A stretch of DNA of 64,000 bases from Zonotrichia leucophrys gambelii. Lineage: Eukaryota; Chordata; Aves; Passeriformes; Passerellidae. Below, piece after piece: positions 13,867-26,799 of this stretch; position 1 is the stretch's first letter; each line of letters begins with the position of its first letter. Under the pieces are notes generated by a model that searched no databases, was not told the DNA's origin, and saw only the letters and a program-made list of their open reading frames with translations. A program made the translations under genes and the position numbers. The stretch is taken from the NCBI RefSeq assembly GCF_028769735.1, contig NC_088172.1, forward strand, positions 58,187,075-58,251,074. Reading direction: 5' to 3'.

Positions 13867-15350
13867 AAAATTATGTACTTTTAAGTGCTAGGTATTTTAT
13901 ATTGAAAAAAAAATTCTTCTAAAAATTAGTAGTTGAAGTTTCTCAAAGGGAATGAATGTCAGAGAGAATTTTTGGGCTATTTTAGAGAGAAAACAGGACT
14001 TAGATTTATGATTGGGTTTTTATCAATGCTGAAGTTAAGGACTGTATCAGATTTGTGATAATAGAACAGCAATTTGTCTTTACATCTACAATCAGTTTGG
14101 TATAAATACATATTGCAAATTAAGAAGAGAATTTTAACTTTTCAACTTCAAATAAGACTAATTTCCTGAATCTATTGTTTGTATTGTAAGATTAGATTAT
14201 GTACATTTAATTTACACCAGCACTCAGACTAGGCATACTTAATGCAATTGATACAGCTGGCTGAAAGGGGGATATATTTTAAAACAAAGACAGATGTGAA
14301 TCAGTGATTTTCTTTCATAGAAGTATGTAATTAAGTAATCTTGTGCTCTGACATATGGCAGAAACGGAACCTTGGCTGCGACTAACATTTAAATAGCAGC
14401 CCTGTGTTTTGAGGAACAAAGGGTGATATTTCCAACAAAGACAGCATGTTATCATTGTCATCATCTCTCTGTAGTTAAAAGCACCTGTTTCTGAAGGGTC
14501 CCTCAATGCTACCAATTTTGCCATTTAAGATCTGTAGAACACTGAACATTGGGTTTTTTTCCCCTATTTTTAATAGAAAAATTCTCTCAATGGTCAATTT
14601 TATATTCCAGGCTGCCATCGGCATAAAATCTGCTAATGCCATTTCAAGTGTCAGTGGCTGAGGTTCCAGGTAGAGTCTTTCCAGGTCCCACATCTCTCAG
14701 GCAAGGTGTCCTGTCCCTGCTTTGGGTTTCTCTGCAGGATACAATGCACAGTCCCCTTTGTACTGCTAGTGCCAAAAGATATATTTGATGGGTACATATG
14801 GCTGGCTTACAAATACTTCTGAATAATTCTTGAGAAGGGGAGCCAGCACTTCTCATTCCTTCTTTTGCCATTAATCAGAGTCACACTAGCCTGGATTTTA
14901 GTGGTGCAGGAGAGTTTTCTGAACTGCTCAACATCCCTAGGGACTTTTTCTCTAGGTTCTCATCTACTAAATTTCCTTTCTTCCATCTTCTTCCTTCTTG
15001 GTCTTTCATCAGACACCTTCTGTCTTTCTTGGAATTCAAGGCAAATAAGAAAATCTTGCTAAGCATTTTCTTAATTACCAGCTGACATGCTCCACAGTTA
15101 TATCAGAATTAAAAACTCTGTTCATCAACATATTACAATTGATACTTGATACAAGATCCTCATTGGTTGGTTATTTAACATAGCTATGAGGCTAGACTAA
15201 AGTTTATGTATTATGAAGTTACACAACCCAAAAATATTCAAACAATGCCTTTCCCACTGGGTACATGTTAATTTATTAGGTGAATTAACACTTATTTTCA
15301 TATTCTTTTTCCTGTGTGTCAAGAAGAGAAACAGAGAGAAAATCAGAGAG

Positions 15351-15454
15351 CATATGCTAATTAATATGTTCTAATAATGGAGTGAGCCTGTCAGAGTCTC
15401 AAGCACAGAGGTTTACATAACTATCGGTTCCTTTTGCAGCTGCAATTATTCTGC
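15351..15454. promoter_or_regulatory. Candidate conserved regulatory element with homeodomain/POU-like cores
   Basis: At 15351-15368 the near-palindromic CATATGCTAATTAATATG combines an E-box (CATATG), a POU-like ATGCTAAT and a TAATTA homeodomain core. About 70 bp later, GCAGCTGCAATTATT (15437-15451) adds a CAGCTG E-box and another AATTA core. This density is suggestive of a developmental enhancer, but it is motif-level evidence only. Confidence 0.2.
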
Positions 15455-17439
15455 ATCAGTTCCCTTGCTTTCCCTTTTCACCAGACCATCAGGTAGAGGC
15501 AGGATCTGGTGCAAGTCTTGCGGAGCCTAGAGAATCTGTTTGGTGTCTCAGTGTATGTGGTGAGGGAGGGATTGCAATGCTGTGCTGGAGATACAGACAC
15601 AGACTCATCAAAATGGGCTATGGTGAAGTAATGAATATTCAGCATGCTTTGCTAACCAAATTTCTGGAACAGCTGCTGACAGTGATCAGGACTGGCTAAA
15701 AGAATGTTAGATTCATAAGAAAGTATATTTATGCCTTGCAGTCTGGCAAGTGTTTTGTTTATGGCAGGGTAGAGCATTTAGATAGTGGACAACATGTGCA
15801 ATCAAATGGTTGTTTTTTAAACCTTTTAATATTTCAGAATACATATTCTTTAGAGATTTTTTTGGGGAGTATGTTCCCATTCTGTGGCTTGTACTTGCTT
15901 AAAAGGTTAAAGGTCTGTGGCAACCATGATTTCTATTATTTCAGATCAGATTGAAAACTGAGACAAACTATCTGAATCCTGAATTTTGTGTTTGTGGTCA
16001 GCTGCTGCTGAATTAGCACTGAAAGTTTTTGAATCACTGCTTGACATTTCCAGTACAGGTGAATTTTGGAAGATCTAGAGTCAATTAAGATTGATGACCA
16101 AAATAATGAAGTAGGAGGTATTATGAGAACAGAGACAAGTGTTGTATTTCATCCCTATTCCCATCGGCACAAATACCTGTTGTTTGTTTTTTCCAGCATG
16201 CTTTGAAACAATACTTTTCAATATCTGTAGTTGTATTAGGCCATGGGCTACATTATTGGCCTATTTAAAACTCAGAGTTGTACAGATTGTGCTGCTACTT
16301 CTCTTTGACTAATTTTGCTGAGTGCAAACTGGGGAGTGTATGTTGTTTTCAGCTTGAAGAAAGGAAAGTGCAATCTTTATCTAAAGCTTGATAGCAAGAA
16401 AATGCTGGTTTATCACTATTATTTCTACTATGTTGCCCTGAACAGATGACTCCTGCAAATAGCTGGTGTTTTTATAGTCTGTGAAATGGACAGTCTAATG
16501 CTTTCTTGTCTTTGTTTCTCTGCTGGAGGGTTTTGAGAATTAATGTGTTGATGCTTTACTGTTGTTCTATAAATTAGATCTACATATCTCAGCATTATCT
16601 AGGAATACTGATTGTGACTGTATATTTCCTCCATTGTCCTGAAGTAAAAATATGCAGAAAGTCAAATAGTACTTTGGTTACATAAGGAAGATCACAAGGG
16701 ACAAATGTGTGCTAACTGGAATATATTACTAATTTTTAAAATCATTTCAGAGGAAAAAAAGGGACTTTAGTTTCTTTATAATTTACTAGAGGGAAATCAG
16801 CAGAAATCTACATCCTTTACAGGCTGAGCAGATCTAGTGCAACACCCAAAACCACAATGCTACAAATGAAAGAGGACAACTGCCTTTGTCTCCTGAATAG
16901 TGATATCAAACAATATGTCAGCTACATTTGTATTCCAATGGGACTGCTTTTTTCCCTGAGAAACTGGATTCTCATCAGTAAACATTCAATAACAGACACT
17001 CATAGATATAATGATCTCAGTAATTTTTTATTTTAAGTTGTATGGATGGACCTAAATACTGGTAGAAATCTTCACATCTCATTATTTTTTTCCCATAAAC
17101 TATCCAGTTCTTCTGGATATTGATTTTTTTAAAAAAGTCGTTATTTAAAAGCACTGAGATGACTATCTCTAACATACATGTTTAAGTGTTTCTCAACCAT
17201 TATATGGGTATTTTTTGTTTGATTATTTTAATTAAAAACTCCCTCTCATCAAAGGAAAAACTTGTGGCTTTGAAGAAAAAAGTGTAGATATAAAACTTGG
17301 TTCTAAATTGAAGTATCTGGTATTGGGAAGAAATGTACCATCAGTCAGTAATAAGAAATGCCATGTAAAAAATTTCTAATAAAGACTACAAAGGTGAAAG
17401 ATGCAAAAAGAAAAGATGTCTATTATCCAGCTGTCATTA

Positions 17440-17463
17440 AATATTATTATTAATAATAATATT
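17440..17463. repeat. Perfect 24-bp AT palindrome
   Basis: The left half AATATTATTATT (17440-17451) is followed directly by its exact reverse complement AATAATAATATT (17452-17463), made of ATT/AAT triplets with no spacer. It probably grew by trinucleotide slippage on both sides of a symmetrical core, and it could extrude as a cruciform. Confidence 0.9.
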
Positions 17464-19836
17464 AATAGGAATTGGCTGTGTCCTAGGGAAGCTTAGGAAT
17501 CTGGGACATTTCATTAGCAAGAATGATTTCATTTTTAAGCTTGCTGAATTTCTTATTTCACAGTCTTGCTGGAATGCTTTTAAATTTAACACACAATTCT
17601 CTTTCACAAGGGAAAAAAAAGAGGGGGGGGAAGTGAAGAAAACTTCTGAGTGCACTCTTTAATAATGTAATATAACTTTTACTTTATGGACAATCACACT
17701 TTCTACTGGCAAGGCTAAATCTGGAAGAGCTGAACATCTGAATTCTTAGCTATTAAAATTTTAGTTCTGAAAATGAATATGAAAGGGAAGGAATATGGTC
17801 AAAATTCACTTTCACTTATCTTGACTTCTACAGGAAAAAATAAGTATAAAAAAGAATAAGTATTAAGAATCTTGGCCAATTTCAAACAGATTTGGTAGAC
17901 AAGTAAAGTTCTTCAGAATTAAAATTTGTATCAGTCTTACCACAGCTGCCGTCTTTGCAGAGGGGAAACCCCAAGGCAATGCTCTTTAACTCCACAGGAA
18001 CTCAAGTTACCCCTTCTGCCTCTTGGCCAGGCAGTCAGCATGGATGGGGCCAGAGGGACTCCTGCTGAGCCTGAGGTCCAAGAAAGGAGGTGCCAAGTTG
18101 GGGCTCAGTGGTTATTCACTGGGGTCTGTGTAGAAATGCAGAAACCAGCTAGACAGTGCATAAGTGCTTTGTTAGTTGTGGTGCTTCTGGAATTCATTGT
18201 TACTGAAACAAATTGGTATAAATAACTTAGTGCTGAATAACCATTAGGAAAAGTATTCATTTCAGTGACCTGAAAAATACAGTGAGTTCTGGTCTAAGGA
18301 GGATGTAAGAAAAGGATCTTAGACAATTAGCATTTCACATGGAGTTTACTGTTCCTTCAGCTTTCCAGCTTTGTATTTGCACTCAAACATATAAACACTG
18401 TTGAAAACATTTTTAACTCTTACAAAAAGTTAGCTATTTCTCTTTTATTGTTGGTATTTAAAGACTTTAGTAAGACCTCTGAAATCTGAAGAAGATTGAT
18501 TGCTTTATATACAGACTGATACAAAGTGAAGTCAAATACAGTAATAGCCTTGGCAAAAGTAAATTTAGTTCAAATAAAAATATTACTTTTGTTGGCTGCT
18601 CAGAAATTTTATCCACACACTATGGCATAAAAAAACGTGAAATGTTATTTAAGTAAGGGATCTTGTATCAGAGAATTTTAGTTAAGCTTTTGGCTGAATT
18701 GCAGAGAGTAGTGCCAAGTGAATCTACCAGAAAGCTGGTGTAACACACACATTCATGCACACATTCTGCTATACTGAGCCTGTACAGGAATTGAAATTAA
18801 ATTCCTATGAGCTAATTAATTCTGAAAGTGATGAAATGGCTGTTGTTTATTTGTTTATTTTCTCTGAAGATGCATTGCCTTCACACACTGGGTTATCTTG
18901 CCAACAAACAACATCTTTTGCCAGTTTTCTTGGAGTGTTTCCATTAGTAGAGTAACCTAGGAAGAAAATTCACACTGCCTGAGAATTTGATCTAATATGC
19001 TTTAGTGACTTAGCTGTGAAGACATCTTCACATTGCACAAAGACAAGCTGGAGAGGACATAGTGTGATGTGTGATTTGCATGAGGTTACCTTTTGTAGCT
19101 CTAATAATACAAATGTAAAAAGTAAAAGTACCTTCCATTAAAGAAAAAAAAAAAAAACAAACAACCATGCATGAGTATTTAGTTGCTTCAGTAAAGAGTG
19201 TAGTCAAAAATTCTGGGATTCTTTTTAACTAGCATACGTGATAGACACACTTCATAGATTTAAACATCTGGCCGTTCTGTCAGCAGAACTCAGAGGTTAT
19301 ATTTGGTGTTTTATATTTTCAACTGCTCTCATATATTTACAAGAAAAGATGGGGACCTTTGTAGTACCAGCCTTTTGGAAAATTATTAAAGATGGGACAG
19401 TATAGTTCCAGCCAAGCAGGGTGATGGATGTCCTTTGCTCAGGACTGATGGGTGCTGTGGGCTAAGATCAACATGTGGAGCACATCAGAGATGTGTCATT
19501 TAATTTTGTATGATGAAAATGAGCCCAACTTCATAGCATCTATCAGTATGTACTCTTGGTACAATAAAATCCTCAATGTTCTTCAGTGTCAGAGGCCTAA
19601 ATGAAGCCTTGATGACATTTTTGGCATCTTCTTGTTCAGCATGTTTAAGACAGAGTGACTAAACTAGATAGATGAATGGAGCCTGAAGATGACTGCCCTA
19701 TGTATCATTTCTCTCAGAACATCTAGATGAGCCTGCTTTATTTTATGAAAAGGATTTTGCAGATACTATAGTATAACAGATACTATTTTGAGGTAAGGAC
19801 TGGTTTTCATTAATACCATTCTTGTTTTTGAAATTA

Positions 19837-19885
19837 TTGAAAATTATATACTTGAACTTACTTGAAATTATATACTTGCACTTAT
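19837..19885. repeat. Imperfect ~25-bp tandem duplication
   Basis: Two adjacent units share TTGAAA(A)TTATATACTTG followed by ACTTA. They begin at 19837 and 19862 and differ by one A in the homopolymer and one substitution (GAA versus GCA). A simple slippage or unequal-exchange duplication fits. Confidence 0.85.
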
Positions 19886-20962
19886 AAGGTATCAGTGTTT
19901 TTGTTGTACCTGATATGTTGTTACTTTAATGTCAGAATCCCCTGCAGTGAAATTTCAGAAACTGTGCCAGACAGAGAAGAAGAAAAAGATATAAATTCTG
20001 TTCACAAATATGAGCAACCTAAATTATGTGGGACTGATCAGTAAACTATGTCTTTTCCTACTACTTTTGAGGGAGTGGTAATTATTTATAGTAATTTTTA
20101 GAAAAATTTTATCAGATCTATTTGACTTGGGATATATATACCAAAGAGGATCTCTCTTTAAAACTAATCAAATAACAGGCTTCAAAATGTATTTTTGAAA
20201 GTGAATATACAATATATCTCGCACTATCAATTCTGTCTTTGAACTATGAATGTCTTTTGTTGCCATACCAACAGTCTGGTTGGAAGCTGAAACCTGCTAG
20301 ACATGTCTGTCTTGGATGTGAAGGACTTCTCCTTTCAGTAATTTTGGCTTCCTAAAATTCACTTTTTAGAAGATCAAATCTTGTGAAATCCTGTATGATG
20401 AAGAGCAATACCACATGTGAAAATAAACTGATTATTTCATGTGGTGTGAATAAAGTAAGGAACAATATGGTCTAATGAGTTGGGGGGTTGCAGTGGGTGT
20501 TTTTTTTTTCTCTTTTTTTTGTCTCTTTTTTTTTTTCCCATTCCTCCCTTTGTTTTCAAACAGAAAGCTTTCATTAGACTTATTTTAAACTATTTTTACT
20601 TGATGACCTGTGGGTTTCCTTTCCATAAAGATTGTATCTTCCCTAAATCTCCTGCAATCATCCAGTCTGTAAAGGAAAAGGTGCTTCTTTGCTTAGCAAC
20701 GTGGTGGATATACAAATCACAGCTTCCTTTTTTGGTTCCCAGGACACCTGTGCAACATCCATAAATATTTTAATCACAGACCTAGCATAATGTAGGCTTG
20801 TGTTAAAATTTTATAAGTAAACAATGAAAATAGATGTGGATGTAGATGGAAGGTAGTTAAAAGAGCAGGAAGGAAGTACTTGTATATGGAAGAAATCACA
20901 GGATGGTGTCAATGTGCAGCAATCAAGATAAGCTTTGCATGAAAAATTTCGCCTGTCACACT

Positions 20963-21050
20963 GTAGAATCCCAAAATCACAGACTCAGCTGAGCTGGAAA
21001 GGACCCACAAGGATCATTGAGTCTGAATTCTGGGCCTGTACAGCACCATC
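20963..21050 (-). mobile_element. CR1 LINE 3'-end fragment
   Basis: The segment reads AATCACAGACTCAGC, then GAGCTGGAAAGGACCCACAAG, GATCATTGAGTC and TGGGCCTGTACAG. This is the familiar reverse complement of the CR1 3' region in birds (AATCACAGAATCA, then GGTTGGAAAAGACC, then ATCATCAAGTCCAA). The element therefore lies on the minus strand with its 3' end at the left. Only about 90 bp is recognisable, with many substitutions, so it is an old, strongly 5'-truncated copy. Confidence 0.8.
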
Positions 21051-23591
21051 TTAATGGAATCTTGTATGTCATTCAAGCGGCAGTGAAATTAAAACCTCTG
21101 GGCTTGTGGTGACTGTATGGGACCAAATAGAAGACTAGAAGAGCAAGTTGTCTTTGAGATTTTGGAAGCCAAGGTTCAAAATCCTTTTCCAGGTTTTTCC
21201 TTTGGGATTTGGTCTGTTGTATTTTTCAGCTAAACAGGCGGGTCAAAAGGGCTAGGGAAAGACAGGGATGGGCTTGAAAATATTACACACGTGCATCTTG
21301 TTACTCTAAAGTATAATACAGTCAACTAGACATACAAATACATCTTTATGTGTATCAGTATGTAGGTGACTTACATAATTGCCTGGATCTTACATGGATG
21401 CATAATTCAACCACAATGGACTTAACTTCAAGCATATTACTGTCAGCTTTCTCTCACATATGGTGTTCAGAGGTAGATTCCAGATGCACTTTTGCTGTAG
21501 AAATCTGTCACAGATTTTTTTTTCTGTCCTAGAAACCACCAGCTAAGTTTATTTTTGTCTTTTCAAATGACATATGTAACCTTGTAGCCCAGTGAATTTG
21601 AGGACGTTTTTGCTTGTAATAGGCCACAGATTTTCCCTTAGGCTCTATTTTGGCCTATCTGGAGATTTGTTTTAGCTTGTAGCACTACTTGTCTAATGAG
21701 CAGATGACTATCACCTACTTTTTTTGGTGTTTGTTTAGCTCTCTATAATTGTGTGGTTGTGATGATTATTGCTTTTCTGCAAGTAGTACACAATAAGTAG
21801 TGTTAAGTGTGTGTGGTATGAATGACCTGTAAGGCTACAATGAGCTGCAGCACAGAGAAGTAAAGACACAGGATGACAGGGCTTAAAAACACTGGTAGAC
21901 TTATACTGGAGACTCTGGGCTGTAAGCAGCTCCCCAGTGATCAGCAAAGGAATGAAACATTGGCAAGTTTGTTATACAAGAAGCAGATTTATCAAGAGTA
22001 GTTAAAAGGAAAAAAAATCAAAACAAACAGCAAATTGACTTTCTCTGTGGTCTTGCTGAACAGTGAAGAAAAAATAATATCTGCAGAATGTGTTATCAAA
22101 CCTAAAAATTACTCTAAGTAAGGGAGAAAGAACTATCCAAATTGCTATCCTCCTGGAAAAAATTCTCTGGATGCTGCAGGCTCCCATTCTTTTCTTCTCT
22201 GTCCTGCATCCCTTCATTTCCCCACCTCTGCCCCCACCAAGTTTTGACCTTAAGAAGGTCAACAAAACATCAAAGTCATGAAAGTTTGGATATATATAAT
22301 TTGAATTGTGTATAATTATATGTATGCAATACATCATACTACATTTTTTACCATATATATATGTAATAAAATTTTAGTATCTTTGCAACTAGGTTAAAAA
22401 GAATGGATCAGGTTTTAAGACTAATTAGCTGCCAATCAATTCTTGCGTTTGCATATAAGGTGCGTTCCTTTTCTCCTTGACAAAATTTTTAGTGTAAGAG
22501 ATGAGCATTAAAGCCTATAACTTGCAAACAACAAATGGGGAACACTCATCTAGGAAACATGGTATAACTGGTGGCATCCTCTGTATTGGAACCCTCTTAA
22601 CCCTTTAAAAAAAGGAAAATCTGAGTGCCATGACTAAGGTCACAGCTCAAAGGCTTGATTGCATTTTGATGGGATCTGAATCACAGCAGATGAGTTCTCT
22701 AGGGACCCAGGTGTTCTCATGCACAATTCACTGCTAGTCCAGTTAAATGATGTCTGCTATAAATAAATTACCTGCACAACCTCATATAAATAAAAGATTT
22801 CAGCATTAAATAAATGATGTGAACAAATAAAAAGGAAGGACTGACATTCATATGGCTTTAATTAAACCAGAGAGGAAATATGTTTTGCAAGAGGTTTTTT
22901 AAAGGAGAATGAATTATTTTTCACTGTTGCCTGTAAGCCATTCAGTGTTATTCATTTTGGGAGATAGGATTGCTTAAATGCCATAGTAAATGCATGGTTG
23001 CACAGAGATGCTACCACTGCGATTACATGTGAGTTGGCATTTTCTCTAAATCCTCCTTTGGTAGTCACTTGGGATTTCCAAAAATGTTTTAATTTGACAA
23101 AATTTATCACTTTTGGTGTCTAACCAAAACTGCTTATATTGTTAATTTTCACCATAGGAGTGTTTGCTAGACAATTAGCCAACAGGTTTTACTTGCATTA
23201 ATGTAAAAAAGAAAGGAAAATTAAATTATAAAAAATTCTGTCTCAAAGTGGAGTAGCTAAAAAGTACTACAAAAGGAAGTGTAGCCTTTCAACACTGCTG
23301 AACTAAAAAAAGATAGTACAGATGTGCTAGATTGGTTGTTGGTTGTAATTAATGAATATTTCCTGTGTGTTTTGGATTAATTTCTGATAAAAAGAGATAA
23401 AAACACAGATAAAAAGCAGTGTCTGCTTTGGAACTGTGTTTCTTCCTCAAAACCAAAAAATTCTCTTGGAAAATCTGCTTAATGTTTATTCTAGGAAAAA
23501 GTGGATTTGAATATAGTTATGGTAAATTTTAAAATTCACTGTGCTTGGTTTTCTACTGTTGCTTCTTTTTAAACTGAATTAAACTGTGGAA
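21051..23591. other. Unique AT-rich noncoding DNA
   Basis: I see no gene. Overlapping open frames on both strands at 22002-22337 and 22090-22281 lack any domain and probably occur by chance. An AT-alternating stretch lies at about 22288-22375. The short bridge between the two CR1 fragments is otherwise ordinary. Confidence 0.55.
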
Positions 23592-24366
23592 GTGTATGAA
23601 ATTTAACAAGGGCGAGTGCCTGATTCTGCACCTGGGATGGAGAACCCTGGTTGTACGCATAGACCAGGGAATGAGAGGCTGGAGAGTGCACTGTGGACAG
23701 GGATCCAGGAGTCCTGGTCTAGGGCAAGTTGAACCTGAGTCAGCTCTGCCCTGGCAGCCAGGAGAGCCAAACTTGTCCTGGGGCCCATCAGGCACAGCAT
23801 CACAGCTAGGCAGGGAAGGGAATTGTCCTGCTCTGCTCTGCACTGGGGCAGCCTCACCTTGAGTGCTGGGGACAGTTTTGCATGCCACAATACATAGAAG
23901 ACATTAAACAATTAGCGAGCATCCAAAGGAGGGCCATGAGGATGGTGAAGGATTGGAGGTGAAGCCACGTGAGGAGCAGCTGAGGTCACTTGGTCTATTC
24001 AGCCTGGAGGAAACTGAGGGGAGACCTGATGGCAGTCTGCTACTTCCTTATGAGGAGAAGAAGAGGGGCAGGCACTGATCTCTTCTCTGTGGGGACCAGT
24101 GACAGGACCCAAGGAAATGGCATGAAGCTGTCACAGTAGGTTTAGGTTGGCTATCAGGAAAAGGCTTTTAACCCAGAGAGTGTTTGGGCACTGGGACAGG
24201 CTCCCCAGGGAAGTGGTCACAGCTCCAAGCCTGACAGAGTTCAAGAAGCATTTGGACACCATTCTTGGGCATCGGGTGTGATTCTTGGGGTGTCTTACAT
24301 AGGGCCAGGAGTGACCGTGATGGCTTCCTTCCAAATCACCATATTTTATGATCCTATGTTTCTATA
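23592..24366 (+). mobile_element. CR1 LINE fragment: end of ORF2 plus 3' tail
   Basis: This is a 5'-truncated CR1 retrotransposon copy on the plus strand. It enters the C-terminal part of ORF2 at the MKFNKG text (23598 on), runs through the CALAA/RPHLECC/LRSLGLFS-type region and the conserved EFKK segment, and ends in the bird CR1 terminal pattern TTTTATGATCCTATGTTTCTAT (24345-24366), a decayed ATTCTATG octamer array. No reverse-transcriptase catalytic motif is included. Several frameshifts break the reading frame, so the short open frames seen on both strands are remnants rather than genes. It shares long near-identical segments with the copy at 44165-45706, so both belong to one subfamily. 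Confidence 0.93.
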
Positions 24367-26084
24367 AATACCATTGAGGATGAACTAAGCTGGTCAGTGC
24401 TGTTAGAGAGGAAAGTGCTGTAAGGACAGGAAGTCTCTCCTAGCTCATTTATCACATGAGAAAAAAATTTTAATGGCATGATTGAGTTAGATATTTTGCC
24501 GACTAAAGCCACTCCTGAGAAAATGTTCATGCCTTTGTAGGAGACCACACCAAGACCCTTTTACCTCCTTTTCTGTATGAGCCTGAAGTTTCACGTACTC
24601 AAAGCCAAGTTTTGGGTCTCCAGATGAAAGCATAACAGTATGCTATTATTATGGAAGAGAGGAATAGCACCCAAACACAGCACCTGTGTTTGCTCCCTGC
24701 CTTTACAACAGTCCCCTTTATTGCGTTATTCTAATATGTAATGATTATATCCTTTTTTTGGACACATGGTTGAGATTTATCTACAAATTAAGACACCTAA
24801 ATGGAAGTGTCTCAGTTGGGTGTCCAAGTGTATTATGTGACTGAGATCTCACTACAGCTACTTCAGACCAAGTCAAGACAACCTTTAAACAAGTCCAGTC
24901 TCCTAAAACAGACATATGCTACCTGAAACATCATCTAGTCTCTGTTGTCTGCATTTGATTAAATTTTCTTTACAATTGCAACTTTGGCACCTAACTTGCT
25001 TATAGGCATGTAAGAAAACACGCCTCCACATAGACATATATTAAGGTTTTGTGCTGTGAGACTGAATCACAACCAGTGCATCTCTTTTAAGATTGTGGAG
25101 CATCTTGTACAATGTATGGAATATAGCTTACATTGATTTGAATAAAAGTGTTTCTGAAAGATTTTTTTGAGACTTGCAGTGGTGAAGTCACACTTTCAGA
25201 CCTTCTAGGAAAGCATGGAGTCTTAGTTTCTTCTTTCAAAACAACTTTGAAATAACTGCTTCCTATGAAATACCAAACCAAAAACCACACTACTGACTTT
25301 GTACAGCATTGTTTTCCTTGAAAGAGAACTTTTGTGTTTCTAAATTTGAAACCTACATAAGAAATCTGTACAATTGCCTTCTTTTACAACTGTGATGAAA
25401 GTTTCTACACCGAACCATGAAAGTATAAAATGTGATTTAATTTATGATCATATTTTGGAAGGGGTCGACCCTGGTCTTGTAGTATCTTTGAGTCTTCTCT
25501 CTGAACTGCAAATACCAAACCTTGCACACTCAGAAAATGTCATGCTTAGAGAATATAACCCCAGAGATTATGCAATGTGAGTTTTATAGAAATGCAGGAT
25601 CTAGTGCAGACTCAAATCCACAAAGATCTCCTCGGTATTTTAATTTTTGTGTGAGATTTAAACAGGAGTCTGTTTGCCTTTAATGCTCGCTTAGGCTTTT
25701 CTAAGCAATTGGAAAATATTCATGTAGCTGGTAGCATCCAAATGTACATGTGATGGAGAGGTATAAACACTACAACTTGGACTTGCTTTTTTATGTCAGT
25801 GTGAGGATACCCACATGTACTCAGCTCTCTTCAGAGTACAGCCTTCCATAGCTGGCATCATGATCTGTTTTATATGGATTGAATTGCAGGAAAAACTTAC
25901 CACTTAGTAGTGACCTTACTAAATCCACTCTTCTTAGGACATAGATTACCCTTTGATACTTCTGTTTTCCATCAGGTACATAGTGATAGGATCTTATACT
26001 TTGGATGACAAGTCATGTATCAAAACTAGAAACAAGCAAATCTCTACAGCTTTTCTGTTGCCTGGCCTGTAAAAGCCCAGTTGT

Positions 26085-26200
26085 GTTTCTATAGCAACTG
26101 CAATGGGACAGCAATGATGTCATCACCCAGCAACCAGCTAAAATGCATATTACCTTATTGCAAATACTGGGTAAAGATAAACATTGAGTCATCTAATTGC
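26085..26200. promoter_or_regulatory. Candidate enhancer: X-box-like, CRE/ATF, octamer-like, AP-1 and homeodomain sites
   Basis: Within about 115 bp lie GTTTCTATAGCAAC (26085-26098, near the RFX X-box consensus with two mismatches), TGATGTCATCA (26115-26125, ATF/CREB type, an exact TGATG-T-CATCA palindrome), ATGCATAT (26143-26150, octamer-like), TGAGTCA (26185-26191, exact AP-1) and CTAATTG (26193-26199, homeodomain core). This concentration of distinct, mostly palindromic sites in intergenic DNA is what an enhancer would show. Activity and conservation are not established. Confidence 0.3.
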
Positions 26201-26799
26201 TAGTATGAATAATTTTGCCACCTTCTTTAACGATTTGCTACAAAGAAGAAAAGAACTCATACCTGACTGGTCAAAACAGGAACCACACTCAATAATTTGA
26301 AAGAGGGGGAAGGAATAAAGAAAAGTCTTTGTTGCCAAACTCTGTTCTTTTCAAGAATGTACAGTGTAGAAAATGACTGAAAATATTTTATTTTTGTTTG
26401 TAGTCAACCTGTAAAACTTTGTGATATTAGTTGTGAACTTTGGGAGATACTGGTACATCTTTTGCTAAAAATAATTAATCAAACTGAGTCATTGGCATGC
26501 CTGTACCTGTCTGACACTGTAGAGTGGAATTCTTGAATTATGTACAAGCCAAACACAGGATGCAATTGTTACTGCTTGATATTCTTCTCAGCTGGCTAGG
26601 CTTGAAAGAAAGGACTTGGTGCATCTCTAAATTATGGAAGGAGGTATAATTTTTCTCCAAAAGTCAATGGACAAATGAAATGAGCCAATCAAAATTTCAA
26701 GCAAATTTTATCTTGCTGTATCAATTTATCATCAAGTTGATTGAATATTTTTCTGCTGAATTTGTATAGAAGAGTTGAGTAAGATCTGAGCACCTCTGA

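Larger units (their letters stand above)
13867..20962. other. Unique AT-rich noncoding DNA
   Basis: No gene or classifiable transposon is visible. Listed separately are a candidate site cluster (15351), a 24-bp palindrome (17440) and a tandem duplication (19837). A run of 14 or more A residues lies near 19142-19157, and a T-rich tract lies at about 20500-20537. The block 17926-18225 stays open for 99 codons on the plus strand with a GC-richer centre, but no domain is recognisable. Confidence 0.55.

Noticed and set aside
22002..22337. 111-codon minus-strand frame
   Set aside because: No domain, an opposite-strand frame overlaps it, and composition is low complexity.
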